64,000 nt of DNA from Lacihabitans sp. LS3-19 (GTDB lineage Bacteria; Bacteroidota; Bacteroidia; Cytophagales; Spirosomataceae), in the NCBI RefSeq assembly GCF_024343575.1, contig NZ_RJUA01000014.1, positions 1 to 64,000 on the forward strand, in the 5' to 3' direction. The translations under genes were made by a program, and so were the position numbers. Shown here piece after piece: positions 25,879 to 35,107 of the stretch. The notes below the pieces were generated by a model, which did no database searches, was not told the origin of the DNA, and saw nothing but the letters and a program-made list of their open reading frames with translations. Position 1 is the first letter of the stretch. Each line of letters begins with the position of its first letter.

Positions 25879-26874
25879 TTATCTTGCCATAATAATCATT
25901 CCCAAGCCTACCAAATAGCACAATAGCATAATGTTGAGTAAGGTAGAAGTGCCTTTTGGAGCATCTTTAAATTCTTTCCAAATAAATATTCCCCAAATAG
26001 CCGCTATAATTGTTGCACCTTGCCCCAAACCATAAGAAATGGCAGCACCTGCTTTGTCCGAAGCCAATATGCTGAAAGACATGCCGATACACCAAATAGA
26101 ACCTCCCAAAATTCCCATCAAATGACTCTTGCTAGTGCCTTTGAAATAATCTCCAAAACTAACAGGATCACCTACGAAAGGTTTATACATTAAGATGGTA
26201 TTGATGATAAAATTGCTTAGAAATATACCTATTGAAAAGAATACCACGGCGGTGTAAGGACTAAGTTTACCAGCTTCAGGTTGTGTGAAGTCAGTAAACA
26301 TGCTGTTTGCTACATATTTATAAAATAATCCCATCAACAAACCGGCAATTACCGACAGTGCTAAGCCTTTTGTTGAAACTTTAGACGCGGCAGATGCCAT
26401 TTTACGGTATGCTGAGGCATTTAATAATATAGCAGCTACAACCAATGCTACACCCAAAAACAACAAAGTCGAATTGCCCAATGGATTGTCAAGATAGTTT
26501 ACAATTACGCCAACTACCAAAGCTAAACCTATCCCGACTGGAAATGCAACGGACATGCCCGCGATGGAAATTGCAGCCACGAGCAAAATATTGGCAATAT
26601 TAAATACCAATCCTCCAATCAAAGCCGAATTGATATTGCCTTGATCTGCTTGGTGGAAATCTTCCAGAAAACTTCTGCCACCTTCCCCGGAACTGCCTAA
26701 AGTAAAAGCAAAAAGTAAACTTGTAAGCAGTATGCCGATCACATAGTCCCAATAAAAAAGCTCAAATCTCCAACCTGCGTTGGCGAGTTTTTGGGTATTT
26801 GCCCAAGAGCCCCAACAAAGCATAGTAACTATGCAAAAAAGGACTGCAATAGAATAGTTTTCAATGATAAACAT
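25879..26874 (-). CDS. GRP/RhaT-type sugar transporter
   Basis: The 331-residue protein has ten membrane segments with drug/metabolite-transporter duplication. The motif MLCWGSWANTQKLA at the N-terminus and GLGQGATIIAAIWGIFIWKEF near the C-terminus are typical of glucose/ribose porter (GRP) and rhamnose transporters. Given neighbours encoding nucleoside hydrolase and ribokinase, ribose is the most likely substrate. It is 79 bp after the ADP-ribosylglycohydrolase-like gene. Confidence 0.88.
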   Translation of the reverse strand: MFIIENYSIAVLFCIVTMLCWGSWANTQKLANAGWRFELFYWDYVIGILLTSLLFAFTLGSSGEGGRSFLEDFHQADQGNINSALIGGLVFNIANILLVAAISIAGMSVAFPVGIGLALVVGVIVNYLDNPLGNSTLLFLGVALVVAAILLNASAYRKMASAASKVSTKGLALSVIAGLLMGLFYKYVANSMFTDFTQPEAGKLSPYTAVVFFSIGIFLSNFIINTILMYKPFVGDPVSFGDYFKGTSKSHLMGILGGSIWCIGMSFSILASDKAGAAISYGLGQGATIIAAIWGIFIWKEFKDAPKGTSTLLNIMLLCYLVGLGMIIMAR

Positions 26875-26953
26875 AATAGTTTTAAATTTTTTTAGGGTTA
26901 TTTAAAAAATATCCGTGTCTAATCCCTTAGATCCGTGTGCTAATCATGACTTT

Positions 26954-28522
26954 TCAATTCTTCTTAGGAAAAAACTTCTTCGGACCAAAACGATAAATTG
27001 TCTGGTTAGTAAAATCATTGGCTTGGTCACTATAAACTAACACCTCACTCACTCTACAATCTAAAGTTTGGCTAGGGTTCAAGATTTTTAATTTCACCTG
27101 ATGTTTTCCTTTTGGAATGTCATATTTCCAAGCTATTTCATGTCTTCGGTCTTTAAAACTTGTCGGTAAAAGGGCTTTTTCTATAAGTTTATCATCTAAA
27201 TAAACTTCTACTTCGAATACATACTGACTTTCAGAAGCCCATTTTGCCATTTCGCCTTTTACGACAAATCCAGTACCTTCAAAATCGAAACTGTACTCAT
27301 CTTTAAGATTTACATTTGCATAAACTTTGTCTACCGGATATACACCTTCAAAACTCTTTTCCATTTTTACAGTTTCGGGTTTTTGTAGAGCTATCGTGAT
27401 TTTATCCCCATTAATTTTGCCGCCATTTCTTTCAATATTTTGAAGTGCGTGTTTGAATCCAATATCATAAACTTTGTTTAATGAAATGGTAGTGTATTTA
27501 AAATCAATGTCTTCTGCTTCTTTTAAACCCATTTTCCAATAGTCTGGGATATTTGAATAACCCAAAACAGTTCCCAAAATTCCACCTGCTGAGGAAGGAT
27601 TACAGTCGGCATCTTGGCCGCAACGTGTCGTTATTTCCATGGTTTGGGTATAGTCGCCGTTGCCGTATAATAAACCCAAAACCACATAAGCCGAGTTTAA
27701 GGTTGCGTCTATGTTGAAAGGTGCAAAAACACCGTCTGGACAACCAATATCTTGAGCCCATTTGTCTTGTAAGGCATACCAAGTTTTTTTCCAGTCCGTC
27801 GGATTTGCCTTGTGTAATACGATCACATCTGCTATACATTTGTAATAATTACTTTCTTTTGGTATAGTCTTAAGTGCCTCATTTATAATGTATTTGATGT
27901 CTGTGGACGTAAATGCCAATGTGTAACAAGCTCCAAGAAATACGCCTCCATAATAGCCATCGCCGGAGTTCATGATATGGCCAATTTTGTCAGAAATAGC
28001 AGATGCAGTATTTGGCATTCCGGGAGACATCAAACCAGCGAAATCACATTCGATTTGATAGTCGATACAGTCGGCATGTGGGTTATTTTTCCATTGGCCA
28101 GACTCTGGTGCCGATATGCCATGCAAAATATTATATCTGGCGGCTTGGTTCGCATGCCAAAGTGCATAACCAGCATTGGCGAAGGCATTGGCATGTGAAG
28201 AAACTGGAGCATCCAGACCTTCTTTTTCGAAAACATCGACAAATGTCAAATCCATGTAAAGATCATCGTACAAGCCTGGATTATTGAGCATTGTTTTTTT
28301 GAGGTAACCATCATACCAAGGCACAGGTTGATATTCGTTGATGATGGTGCCATTGTATCGAAATTCCATCGGTCCGCCAAAAGTCACGCCTATGGTTTGA
28401 CCTGCCCAGCCTCCCATTATTTTGTCTTTCAATTGGGTTTTGGTAAAGGTTATAGTTTTTTGTTGAGCAAAGGAAATATTTCCCAAAATCAGAATTAAAA
28501 AAACGACTTTAAAAACTTTCAT
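26954..28522 (-). CDS. Secreted ADP-ribosylglycohydrolase-like protein with C-terminal beta domain
   Basis: The 522-residue protein has a signal peptide, then an ADP-ribosylglycohydrolase fold (about 30-365): KDKIMGGWAGQTIGVTFGG, DDLYMDLTFVDVFEKEG and the metal motif CGQDADCNPSSAGG. The first acidic cluster differs from the textbook TDDT. Residues about 370-510 look like a carbohydrate-binding beta sandwich. Family members remove ADP-ribose or hydrolyse related N-glycosides using magnesium. Export is unusual for this family outside Bacteroidota-like genomes. In this locus it may release ribose moieties from nucleotides or ADP-ribosyl groups. Confidence 0.88.
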   Translation of the reverse strand: MKVFKVVFLILILGNISFAQQKTITFTKTQLKDKIMGGWAGQTIGVTFGGPMEFRYNGTIINEYQPVPWYDGYLKKTMLNNPGLYDDLYMDLTFVDVFEKEGLDAPVSSHANAFANAGYALWHANQAARYNILHGISAPESGQWKNNPHADCIDYQIECDFAGLMSPGMPNTASAISDKIGHIMNSGDGYYGGVFLGACYTLAFTSTDIKYIINEALKTIPKESNYYKCIADVIVLHKANPTDWKKTWYALQDKWAQDIGCPDGVFAPFNIDATLNSAYVVLGLLYGNGDYTQTMEITTRCGQDADCNPSSAGGILGTVLGYSNIPDYWKMGLKEAEDIDFKYTTISLNKVYDIGFKHALQNIERNGGKINGDKITIALQKPETVKMEKSFEGVYPVDKVYANVNLKDEYSFDFEGTGFVVKGEMAKWASESQYVFEVEVYLDDKLIEKALLPTSFKDRRHEIAWKYDIPKGKHQVKLKILNPSQTLDCRVSEVLVYSDQANDFTNQTIYRFGPKKFFPKKN

Positions 28523-28690
28523 ATATCTTATAATTAGTGTTTTATGATAATTATTTTTTGTTTAATTATTGAATAGAAATTTTATTTTGTTGGATTTTTA
28601 AAAATAGAATTTTAAAAGAAAACTAAAGAAGTGCAATCAAATTTATATCAATTATTTGAACCATGTATTCAAATCTTCAATTGTAAAATC

Positions 28691-28718
28691 GTAAATCGTA
28701 AATCGTAAATCGTAAATC
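28691..28718. repeat. 7-bp tandem repeat (GTAAATC)x4
   Basis: GTAAATC is repeated four times directly after a variant unit GTAAAATC, in the 215-bp gap between the nucleoside hydrolase and glycohydrolase genes. It is probably slippage-prone; its place just downstream of one gene and upstream of the next could tune expression, but this is not shown. Confidence 0.85.
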
Positions 28719-28737
28719 GAATCAATCGAAAATCTCC

Positions 28738-29679
28738 TCATCTTTCCAAATTTTGCAACATATACCCTTGCATTATTCTTTTCAAAAACTCATTGGAATC
28801 TATCCAAACGCCTATTTCGGCATTGGGTGGTTTTGTTTCATTCATTCTTGTAAAACCTTGATCATCAACATAAGTATTGACTTTTTTAGTTTTAAAAAGC
28901 TCTGGATAAATGATCATGCCAATGGCCACAGGGTCAAACAAGGTGGGCGTTTCGTGCCCCCAAAGTACATAAAGGGCAGACAATGCGTTGGTAATCGGCG
29001 ACTGACGCATAAGCAATAAATCTCTTTTGGCTTTGTCGAGTTTTACCATGGCGGTTACGTCCAAACCAGCGTATACTATGTCTGCACCAGAGTTTACAAA
29101 TTTTTGCGAAGCGGGAATATCCACTTTTACGTTCCATTCCGCGTTGATTTCTGGGCTAGTATTGTAGCCAATATAAAACGAACCAAACATGGCATAAACT
29201 TTCTTTGCCATTTTGAGGGCATTCGGGTCTTTGTCTATCACATCTGCCATATTAGTGACTGGACCGACAGAAATGATAATGACTTCTTTGGGGTATTTTT
29301 TGATGTTTTCAATGATAAAATCCGCCGCTGATTGCTTAATAGGTTGCAATTTATTGAAGTCTTTTGCCCAATAATATTGCTCTGCATACCAATTGGCACG
29401 AGCATCTTTTGAGGAAGTATTTCTTCCCAAGGCAACAGGTATATGGCTTTGGCCTGTTTCATAAAGCATTTTTTGAGCTACTTTTGCCCGATCGTCAGTT
29501 CTGCCATAGCAAGTCGTAATTCCCAAAATCTCGAGTTTGTCTTGTTGGGTTAAAAGCATCGCCAAAGCAAAAGCATCATCTATATCATCTCCTAAGTCGC
29601 AATCAAAGATTACTTTTTGTCTTTGTGCATTTGTCCAGAAACTAATAATGAGGAAGAATACTGTAAATCTTTTTTTCAT
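28738..29679 (-). CDS. Secreted inosine-uridine nucleoside hydrolase family protein
   Basis: The 313-residue protein has a signal peptide (about 1-18) and the calcium-binding motif FDCDLGDDIDDAFAL at 25-39, as in nucleoside hydrolases. These split the N-glycosidic bond of nucleosides into base and ribose. A second conserved region (NINAEWN-like PEINAEWNVKVDIPAS) is also present. Export implies salvage of extracellular nucleosides. It follows the ribokinase gene by 8 bp. Confidence 0.93.
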   Translation of the reverse strand: MKKRFTVFFLIISFWTNAQRQKVIFDCDLGDDIDDAFALAMLLTQQDKLEILGITTCYGRTDDRAKVAQKMLYETGQSHIPVALGRNTSSKDARANWYAEQYYWAKDFNKLQPIKQSAADFIIENIKKYPKEVIIISVGPVTNMADVIDKDPNALKMAKKVYAMFGSFYIGYNTSPEINAEWNVKVDIPASQKFVNSGADIVYAGLDVTAMVKLDKAKRDLLLMRQSPITNALSALYVLWGHETPTLFDPVAIGMIIYPELFKTKKVNTYVDDQGFTRMNETKPPNAEIGVWIDSNEFLKRIMQGYMLQNLER

Positions 29680-29687
29680 TTTTAAAA

Positions 29688-30590
29688 TTAGCTATTTAGT
29701 TCATTTCGGTAAGGAATCGAAGCTTGAGCACCCATTCGGGTTACGGATATAGATGCAGCTTGGCAAGCAAACTTTACGGCATTTTCTATAGTTTTGCCTT
29801 CTAATACGCCCACACAAAAAGCTCCACTAAAGCAATCTCCTGCAGCAGTTGTGTCTAATGCATCTACTTTTTCGGTTGATATTATACCCGAAAAATTTTC
29901 ATTTTTAAGGTAAGCTCCTTTTGAGCCTAAGGTTATCACAACATTTTCCACCCCTTTTTGCATTAAAATTTCTGCGGCTTTTTGAGCAGAGTTTTCATCT
30001 GTTACACTTATTCCTGTTAAAATTTCAGCTTCTGTTTCATTGGGTGTAATTGCGAACAAATATTGGAATATTTCCTCTGGTAAATTCGTGGCAGGTGCTG
30101 GATTTAAAACAATTTTAAGCCCTTTTGCTGCCGCATTTTTAATGGTATGAATTACAGTTTCTAGTGGGGTTTCTAATTGTATTAACAATAAATCTTCAGC
30201 TTCGAAAATTAAACTTGCTTTATCTAATTCATTTTCAGAAAGTGTGCTGTTAGCTCCAGAAGCTACCGTGATGCTGTTTTCTCCTTTTGCATCAACGTTT
30301 ATTAGGGCTACACCTGAAGGTAGAATTGGGTCAGTAAAAACAAAAGAAGTATCAATGCCTTCTTTGTCAAATTGTTGAAGTGCTTGGTCGCCGAAAATGT
30401 CTGTACCAACTTTGCAAACGAAGACGGTTTTGCCTCCAAGTCTAGCCGCCGCAACAGCCTGATTTGCTCCTTTACCACCTGCGTTCATAAAAAACTCTCC
30501 TCCAAGGATGGTCTCACCGGGGGCGGGTAATTTGCCCGACTTTATGACCATGTCGGTATTTGAGCTACCAACTACAATTATTTTATTCAA
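29688..30590 (-). CDS. rbsK: Ribokinase
   Basis: This PfkB-family kinase (300 residues) shows the ribose-binding GGKGANQAVAAARLGG near residues 38-53 and the ATP/catalytic DTTAAGDCFSGAF with the general-base Asp. It phosphorylates ribose to ribose 5-phosphate in the cytosol. The start is a TTG that gives the standard N-terminus KIIVVGSSNTDM. It is followed 8 bp later by the nucleoside hydrolase gene and preceded by the DeoR regulator gene, so the three form an operon. Confidence 0.93.
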   Translation of the reverse strand: MNKIIVVGSSNTDMVIKSGKLPAPGETILGGEFFMNAGGKGANQAVAAARLGGKTVFVCKVGTDIFGDQALQQFDKEGIDTSFVFTDPILPSGVALINVDAKGENSITVASGANSTLSENELDKASLIFEAEDLLLIQLETPLETVIHTIKNAAAKGLKIVLNPAPATNLPEEIFQYLFAITPNETEAEILTGISVTDENSAQKAAEILMQKGVENVVITLGSKGAYLKNENFSGIISTEKVDALDTTAAGDCFSGAFCVGVLEGKTIENAVKFACQAASISVTRMGAQASIPYRNELNS

Positions 30591-30661
30591 GATTTTATCA
30601 AAATATATCTAAATAAAGTCATATTTATTGAAATATTCAAATTTGCCGGAGATAAATTTTA

Positions 30662-31411
30662 TTATTGTAGATTTAGACCTGAGGATGTATATTTATCGGC
30701 AATTTCTAAAGGAATTTTCGAATCTGTAATTAAGTTTTTTACATAAGATATTTCCGCAAAAGGCAGGTATTTATCTTTTTCAAATTTGGTGGAATCACAA
30801 AGAAAGAAAGTTTCCAGAGCATTGTTTGCCATAGTCATAGTCATTTCTGCTTCTTTTTCAGAGCTTGAACTTAAACCGTTTTTTATAGAAATCCCATCAA
30901 CACCTAAAAAAGCTTTATTGGCTTTGTATCTGGTTATGTGCTCATTCGCTATTTTGCCATGGGCCGCCTGTCTTTCTGCGTCTATTTCGCCTCCAGCAAA
31001 ATTCACTTGTACCTCAGTGTTTAAAAGTTCGTTAACTATTGGAAGTGAATTCGTTACGACTTTTATTTTTTTACTTTTTATATATGGGCACATCCTAAAA
31101 ACCGTACTTCCGCAATCTAAAAAAACAATATCGCCATCTTGAATAAGTTTGGCTGCTTTTACACATATTTCGTCTTTCAAGTCAGCATTTATTGTGGATT
31201 TGTTGGCAAAGTCAATTGGGGTTTTAGTAAGGCTGATTTTCATTGCTCCTCCGTGTGTTCTGTAAACCAAGCCATCCTCTGCTAAAGTATTTAAATCTCT
31301 CCTTATAGTTATTTCGGAAGTTCGCATTAAAAACGCCAAAGATTGAACTTCAACGGAGCCATTTTGCTCTATTATTTCTAAAATTTTAGGCTTTCTAGTT
31401 TGGAAACTCAT
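30662..31411 (-). CDS. DeoR/GlpR-family transcriptional regulator
   Basis: The N-terminus has the DeoR winged helix (EITIRRDLNTLAEDGLVYRT followed by HGGA), and the remainder a sugar-phosphate-isomerase-like sensor domain (DIVFLDCGSTVF, KKIKVVTNSLPIV, FLGVDGIS). Such repressors respond to phosphorylated sugars; here ribose 5-phosphate or deoxyribose 5-phosphate would make sense. It heads the ribokinase operon and is divergent from a Nudix gene across a 53-bp region with 10-bp phased repeats. Confidence 0.93.
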   Translation of the reverse strand: MSFQTRKPKILEIIEQNGSVEVQSLAFLMRTSEITIRRDLNTLAEDGLVYRTHGGAMKISLTKTPIDFANKSTINADLKDEICVKAAKLIQDGDIVFLDCGSTVFRMCPYIKSKKIKVVTNSLPIVNELLNTEVQVNFAGGEIDAERQAAHGKIANEHITRYKANKAFLGVDGISIKNGLSSSSEKEAEMTMTMANNALETFFLCDSTKFEKDKYLPFAEISYVKNLITDSKIPLEIADKYTSSGLNLQ

Positions 31412-31420
31412 TCTAAGTTT

Positions 31421-31428
31421 TATATTTG
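31421..31428 (+). promoter_or_regulatory. -7 box of the Nudix hydrolase gene (TATATTTG)
   Basis: Exact TAnnTTTG match 37 bp before the ATG. The phased repeats at 31431-31467 start just after it. On the minus strand two TATTTTTG boxes occur inside those repeats, in position to serve the DeoR gene. Confidence 0.55.
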
Positions 31429-31430
31429 TT

Positions 31431-31466
31431 CAAAAATAATCAAAAATAAACAAAAACAATCAAAAT
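31431..31466. promoter_or_regulatory. 10-bp phased direct repeats, probable DeoR operator
   Basis: CAAAAATAAT, CAAAAATAAA, CAAAAACAAT and CAAAAT follow one another exactly every 10 bp, one helical turn. Tandem direct half-sites are usual for DeoR-family regulators. The array covers the likely start points of both divergent genes. Confidence 0.75.
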
Positions 31467-32034
31467 GAATATAAAAAATATTAAGAAGGAGGTGCTTTCC
31501 GACAATTGGTATGTTTTGCAAAAAGTTACCTTTGATCACCAAATGAAAAATGGAGAATGGGTCACGCAAAGTAGAGAAGCTTATGACAGAGGAAACGGAG
31601 CTGTTATTTTATTGTACAATAAAACTAAACAGAAAGTTATTCTGACCAAACAGTTTAGAATGCCGACTTATCTTAATGGCAATCTTGATGGCATGCTTAT
31701 AGAAGCTTGTGCGGGACTTTTGGATGCCGATAATCCGGAGGATTGTATCAAACGCGAAACTGAAGAGGAAACAGGCTACAAATTAAGCGAGGTAAAAAAG
31801 GTTTTTGAAGTTTACATGTCGCCCGGCTCGGTTACTGAGATATTGTATTTTTTTGTTGCCGAATATTCTGAAGATTTAAAAATTAATGAAGGTGGAGGTA
31901 TTGATAATGAAAATATTGAGGTGCTTGAGTTAGATTTCGAAGAATCCTTAAAAATGATTAAAACAGGAGAGATAAAAGATGCAAAAACCATTATGTTACT
32001 TCAATACTTAAAATTGGAAAACTTGATGGGATGA
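31465..32034 (+). CDS. Nudix hydrolase (NudK/ADP-sugar pyrophosphatase type)
   Basis: The 189-residue protein has [20 protein letters not shown], and a Nudix box [23 protein letters not shown] with intact catalytic glutamates. The N-terminal part and overall length match the NudK/ADP-ribose pyrophosphatase group, which splits ADP- or GDP-sugars into sugar phosphate and AMP or GMP. Beside ADP-ribosylglycohydrolase-like and ribokinase genes, ADP-ribose is a plausible substrate, giving AMP and ribose 5-phosphate. Confidence 0.9.
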   Translation: MNIKNIKKEVLSDNWYVLQKVTFDHQMKNGEWVTQSREAYDRGNGAVILLYNKTKQKVILTKQFRMPTYLNGNLDGMLIEACAGLLDADNPEDCIKRETEEETGYKLSEVKKVFEVYMSPGSVTEILYFFVAEYSEDLKINEGGGIDNENIEVLELDFEESLKMIKTGEIKDAKTIMLLQYLKLENLMG

Positions 32035-32050
32035 AAATAAAGTTTTTTTT

Positions 32051-32575
32051 AGCCAGGAATACATTCATTAATATAGATATTCATAACTCACTGATTAGTG
32101 AAAATTAAAGCATTAGTGGCAATTGGTTTAGTATTTTTAGCCACAAATTGACAAATGAACACTAATGATTTTTACCGTTTAGATTAGTGAAAATTAGTGC
32201 ATTCGTGGCATTTGGTTTAGTATTTTTTGCCATGAATATACGAATGAATACAAATTTTTTTTACGTTTAGATTGGTTAAAACTAGTGTATTAGAGGCAAT
32301 TGATTTAGTATTTATGCCACGAATTCACGAATAATCACGAATTATTTTTAACGTCTAGATCAGTGAAAATTAGTGCATTTGTGGCAATTGGGTTTATTTT
32401 TTTTGCCACGAATGCACGAATGAACACGAATAATTTTTACGTTTAGATTGGTTAAAAATAGTGCATTATTGGTAATCGGTTTTGTTTTTTTGCCACGAAT
32501 TCACAATTGAACACGAATGATTTTAACTTCTAGATTAGTGAAAATTAGTGCATTCGTGGCTTTTGGTTTTCTCGT
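32051..32575. repeat. Array of six ~88-bp palindromic REP-like units
   Basis: Units start with GCCA(C/T)GAAT-like sequence at about 32051, 32140, 32229, 32316, 32405 and 32492 (spacing 87-89 bp). Each contains an arm like GCCACGAATGCACGAATGAA, a core TTTTTACGTTTAGATT, and the opposite arm AGTGAAAATTAGTGCATTCGTGGC, so each can fold into a long hairpin. Units differ by point changes. The array fills the gap between the convergent Nudix and VOC genes, where no gene is visible. A single unit of the same family lies at 18446-18515. Confidence 0.9.
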
Positions 32576-32594
32576 AACATTTAGCAATTACCAA

Positions 32595-32972
32595 TTAATC
32601 AACAGGCTCCCACAATTCGATTTTGTTGCCTTCCAAGTCTAAAATATGGACAAATTTACCGTAATCATACGTCTCGATTTTATCTAGGATTGTCACGTTT
32701 TCTTTGCGTAGTTCTTCGACCATAGCTTCCAAGTTTTCAACTCTATAGTTTATCATAAACTCCTTTGTTGATGGTTCGAAATATTTCGTGGTTTCTGGAA
32801 ATGGATTCCACTGCGTTTGTCCTGTTTTGGTGCTATCATCATTGTCTTTCCACTCAAATGTCGTTCCATAAGGCGTGGTGTCAAATCCTAGGTGTGTTTT
32901 ATACCATTCGTTTGTTGCCTTTGGGTCTTTGCTCTTAAAGAAAATTCCCCCAATGCCAGTCACTCTTTTCAT
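32595..32972 (-). CDS. VOC-family (glyoxalase-like) protein
   Basis: The 125-residue protein has the vicinal-oxygen-chelate pattern: GIGGIFFKSKDPKATNEWYK at the N-terminus, a central MINYRVENLEAMVEELRK and a C-terminal FVHILDLEGNKIELWEP. Its metal-binding residues would be a His/Glu set, of which the final ELWEP Glu is clear. Members include glyoxalases and antibiotic-resistance proteins; the substrate is unknown. Confidence 0.9.
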   Translation of the reverse strand: MKRVTGIGGIFFKSKDPKATNEWYKTHLGFDTTPYGTTFEWKDNDDSTKTGQTQWNPFPETTKYFEPSTKEFMINYRVENLEAMVEELRKENVTILDKIETYDYGKFVHILDLEGNKIELWEPVD

Positions 32973-33170
32973 GTTTGAATAATGTTTTTTATTTATTAAT
33001 ATAGAATTGAATCTATATCCTAAAAGAAATGAAATAGTAATTAATTTATCGTCAAAATAGTTTTTTTCATTCTCTGATAGTTTTTGTTTTAAATATTTGA
33101 TTTATAGTGTTTTAAATTTTTAAAAAACAAGAAATCCAGCAAATGTTAAATTTCAAATTGGGTTATAAGC

Positions 33171-33677
33171 TCACTTTTCATAATGCTTTGGATCAAGTGC
33201 TGATGGAGACCAATTTTGGAAAAAAGCCAACACTTTTTTTGTGCTATGTCCTTTGCCTTCCTCAAGATATGCACTGTTTTCGGTATGGATTCTATTCCCT
33301 TTTCCATCTAAAACTACAAAAACTGGAAAACCAAATCGCTGCGGAAAATCCAATGAAGCCAATACCTCTTTGTTGTAGTTTTCGGGACTATAATTTAAAT
33401 GGTATATTACAAAATTCTTATCGACGGCATTTCTCAATGTATCATTCGAGTTTATTTTTCGGTCAAATAAAAGGCACCAAGAGCACCAATTTCCTCCAAT
33501 TTGTAATAACACATGTTTTCCTTCGGCATTAGCTTTTTTTATTGCTGAAGCTATTTCTGCTTTAGCATCTTCTGTTGGATCGTATAATTTTTTATTGATT
33601 TGTGTCGTCGTACTTTGTGCTAATATGAGTTTGCTGATTAGTAAAAATGTTAAAGTAAAGAGATTAATTCTTTTCAT
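33171..33677 (-). CDS. Secreted thioredoxin-fold protein
   Basis: The 168-residue protein has a signal peptide (about 1-20) and a thioredoxin-like domain with active site NWCSWC in a QIGGNWCSWCLLFDR context, and a later FPVFVVLDGKGNRIH with the cis-proline. The CSWC motif suggests a periplasmic disulfide reductase or isomerase role. It lies downstream of the proline-iminopeptidase-like gene with an 86-bp gap. Confidence 0.88.
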   Translation of the reverse strand: MKRINLFTLTFLLISKLILAQSTTTQINKKLYDPTEDAKAEIASAIKKANAEGKHVLLQIGGNWCSWCLLFDRKINSNDTLRNAVDKNFVIYHLNYSPENYNKEVLASLDFPQRFGFPVFVVLDGKGNRIHTENSAYLEEGKGHSTKKVLAFFQNWSPSALDPKHYEK

Positions 33678-33763
33678 TATTCTTGAATTTTTTAAATGAA
33701 GTATATTTGGCTTAAAATATGATTTTAGTTTTTCTAGAATATTAAACCAATATGGTTTTTGAA

Positions 33764-34783
33764 TTATAAAGTTTCAGCGTCAACATCTTTAATAAATTGT
33801 ATAACGCCATCCATGAATACTTTTTGATCATCCCACATGGCCAAGTGGCTACCGTTTGGACAATAGAGATATCGGCCCTTTTGTACCATTTTGCTTTGTT
33901 CTTCCATCGCTTTTGGGTCCATAGTGTCATATTTGGCACCAATCATTAAAGTCGGAACTGCGATTTCTTTTAAACGATTTTTTATGTCCCAGTTGGCTAA
34001 TCGCCCGCTAATTCCAAACTCGCTCGGACCTTGCATCAAGGTATATACTTCCATATTTCCGTGTTTCATTGATCGGTTAAATCCATCTGGCCATTCTTCC
34101 AAGCGGCACAAATGTTCTTTGTAATAATTTGGGAGGAGCAATTCCATATAGCGAGGATTATCAAAATCTTTTTTGGCTTCTATGGCTCTGATTTCGGCAA
34201 GTACTTCTGGCTTCATTTGCTTTCCAAGTACTTCGTCGGCATATTTGCCATATTCTGGAGCACTCGCTACCATGTTGGCTACCAACAATCCTTTTAAATT
34301 CTTTTGGTATTTCAAGGCATATTCCATGGCAAGTATGCCTCCCCAAGAGTTGCCAAGTACATAAAAATTTGAACTATCTGCCCCTATAGCCTGTCGAACT
34401 TGTTCCACTTCTTCCACAAAACGCTCGGTAGTCCATAAACTTTGGTCTTTGGGTTGGTCGCTGTAGTATGAACCCAACTGGTCGTATTCATAAAACTCAA
34501 AACCTTGTCTTTGAAAAAACGTTTCGAAACACTCCATATATTCATGCGTCATAGCTGGACCTCCGTGCAAAAGCAATATTTTTATTTTTGGATTGGTGCC
34601 AAAACGCTTGGTCCAAACCTTAAAATCGCCAACTGGAGTTTTGATCGGAATCATTTTTACTCCACCAGATTCTGGGGAATCTCCGTAGTTGAAATAATTT
34701 TCCTGTGAAACCTCCGACGAGGTAGTTTTTTGTTGACAAGAAAAAGTAAAACTAATGGCTAAAATGAAAATGAGGGTTCGCAT
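33764..34783 (-). CDS. Proline iminopeptidase-like alpha/beta hydrolase lipoprotein
   Basis: The ATG at 34783 begins a lipoprotein signal (MRTLIFILAISFTFSC); the TTG at 34822 is rejected. The 339-residue product has LLLHGGPAMTHEYM (oxyanion loop HGGP), nucleophile LGNSWGG, and late CPNGSHLAMWDD with the catalytic His. The HGGP motif and domain order match proline iminopeptidases and tricorn-interacting factor F1-like enzymes, which remove N-terminal proline from peptides. It would work at the periplasmic face of a membrane. Confidence 0.9.
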   Translation of the reverse strand: MRTLIFILAISFTFSCQQKTTSSEVSQENYFNYGDSPESGGVKMIPIKTPVGDFKVWTKRFGTNPKIKILLLHGGPAMTHEYMECFETFFQRQGFEFYEYDQLGSYYSDQPKDQSLWTTERFVEEVEQVRQAIGADSSNFYVLGNSWGGILAMEYALKYQKNLKGLLVANMVASAPEYGKYADEVLGKQMKPEVLAEIRAIEAKKDFDNPRYMELLLPNYYKEHLCRLEEWPDGFNRSMKHGNMEVYTLMQGPSEFGISGRLANWDIKNRLKEIAVPTLMIGAKYDTMDPKAMEEQSKMVQKGRYLYCPNGSHLAMWDDQKVFMDGVIQFIKDVDAETL

Positions 34784-35107
34784 ACATCTATAATTTAAAT
34801 GGTTATTTGCTTTAATGGCCAAAGGAAAGCCATTGTACCAAAGTACAAATAAACCTCAAACGGTGCAAATGCTTTTATTTAGTTGATTAATTATTAGAGT
34901 ATTCTAAGAATTATAATAATATGAAAGCCAGATAAAATGCTAAAAATGAATACGTTTAGAGAAATGAATCGGAAGGATGTTAAATTTTTGACTTGAGTGT
35001 TTTTTCATGTTTGGCTTCTACTTTAAAAATAGCGAAATTTATTTTTTTAAATTCTAAAAGTATCATTTTATAGGTTATTTTCAATATAGTATCCTATTAT
35101 TTCAATA

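Noticed and set aside
32051-32575. CRISPR array
   Set aside because: The 88-bp units are degenerate palindromes that run into each other; there are no fixed repeats with unique spacers.
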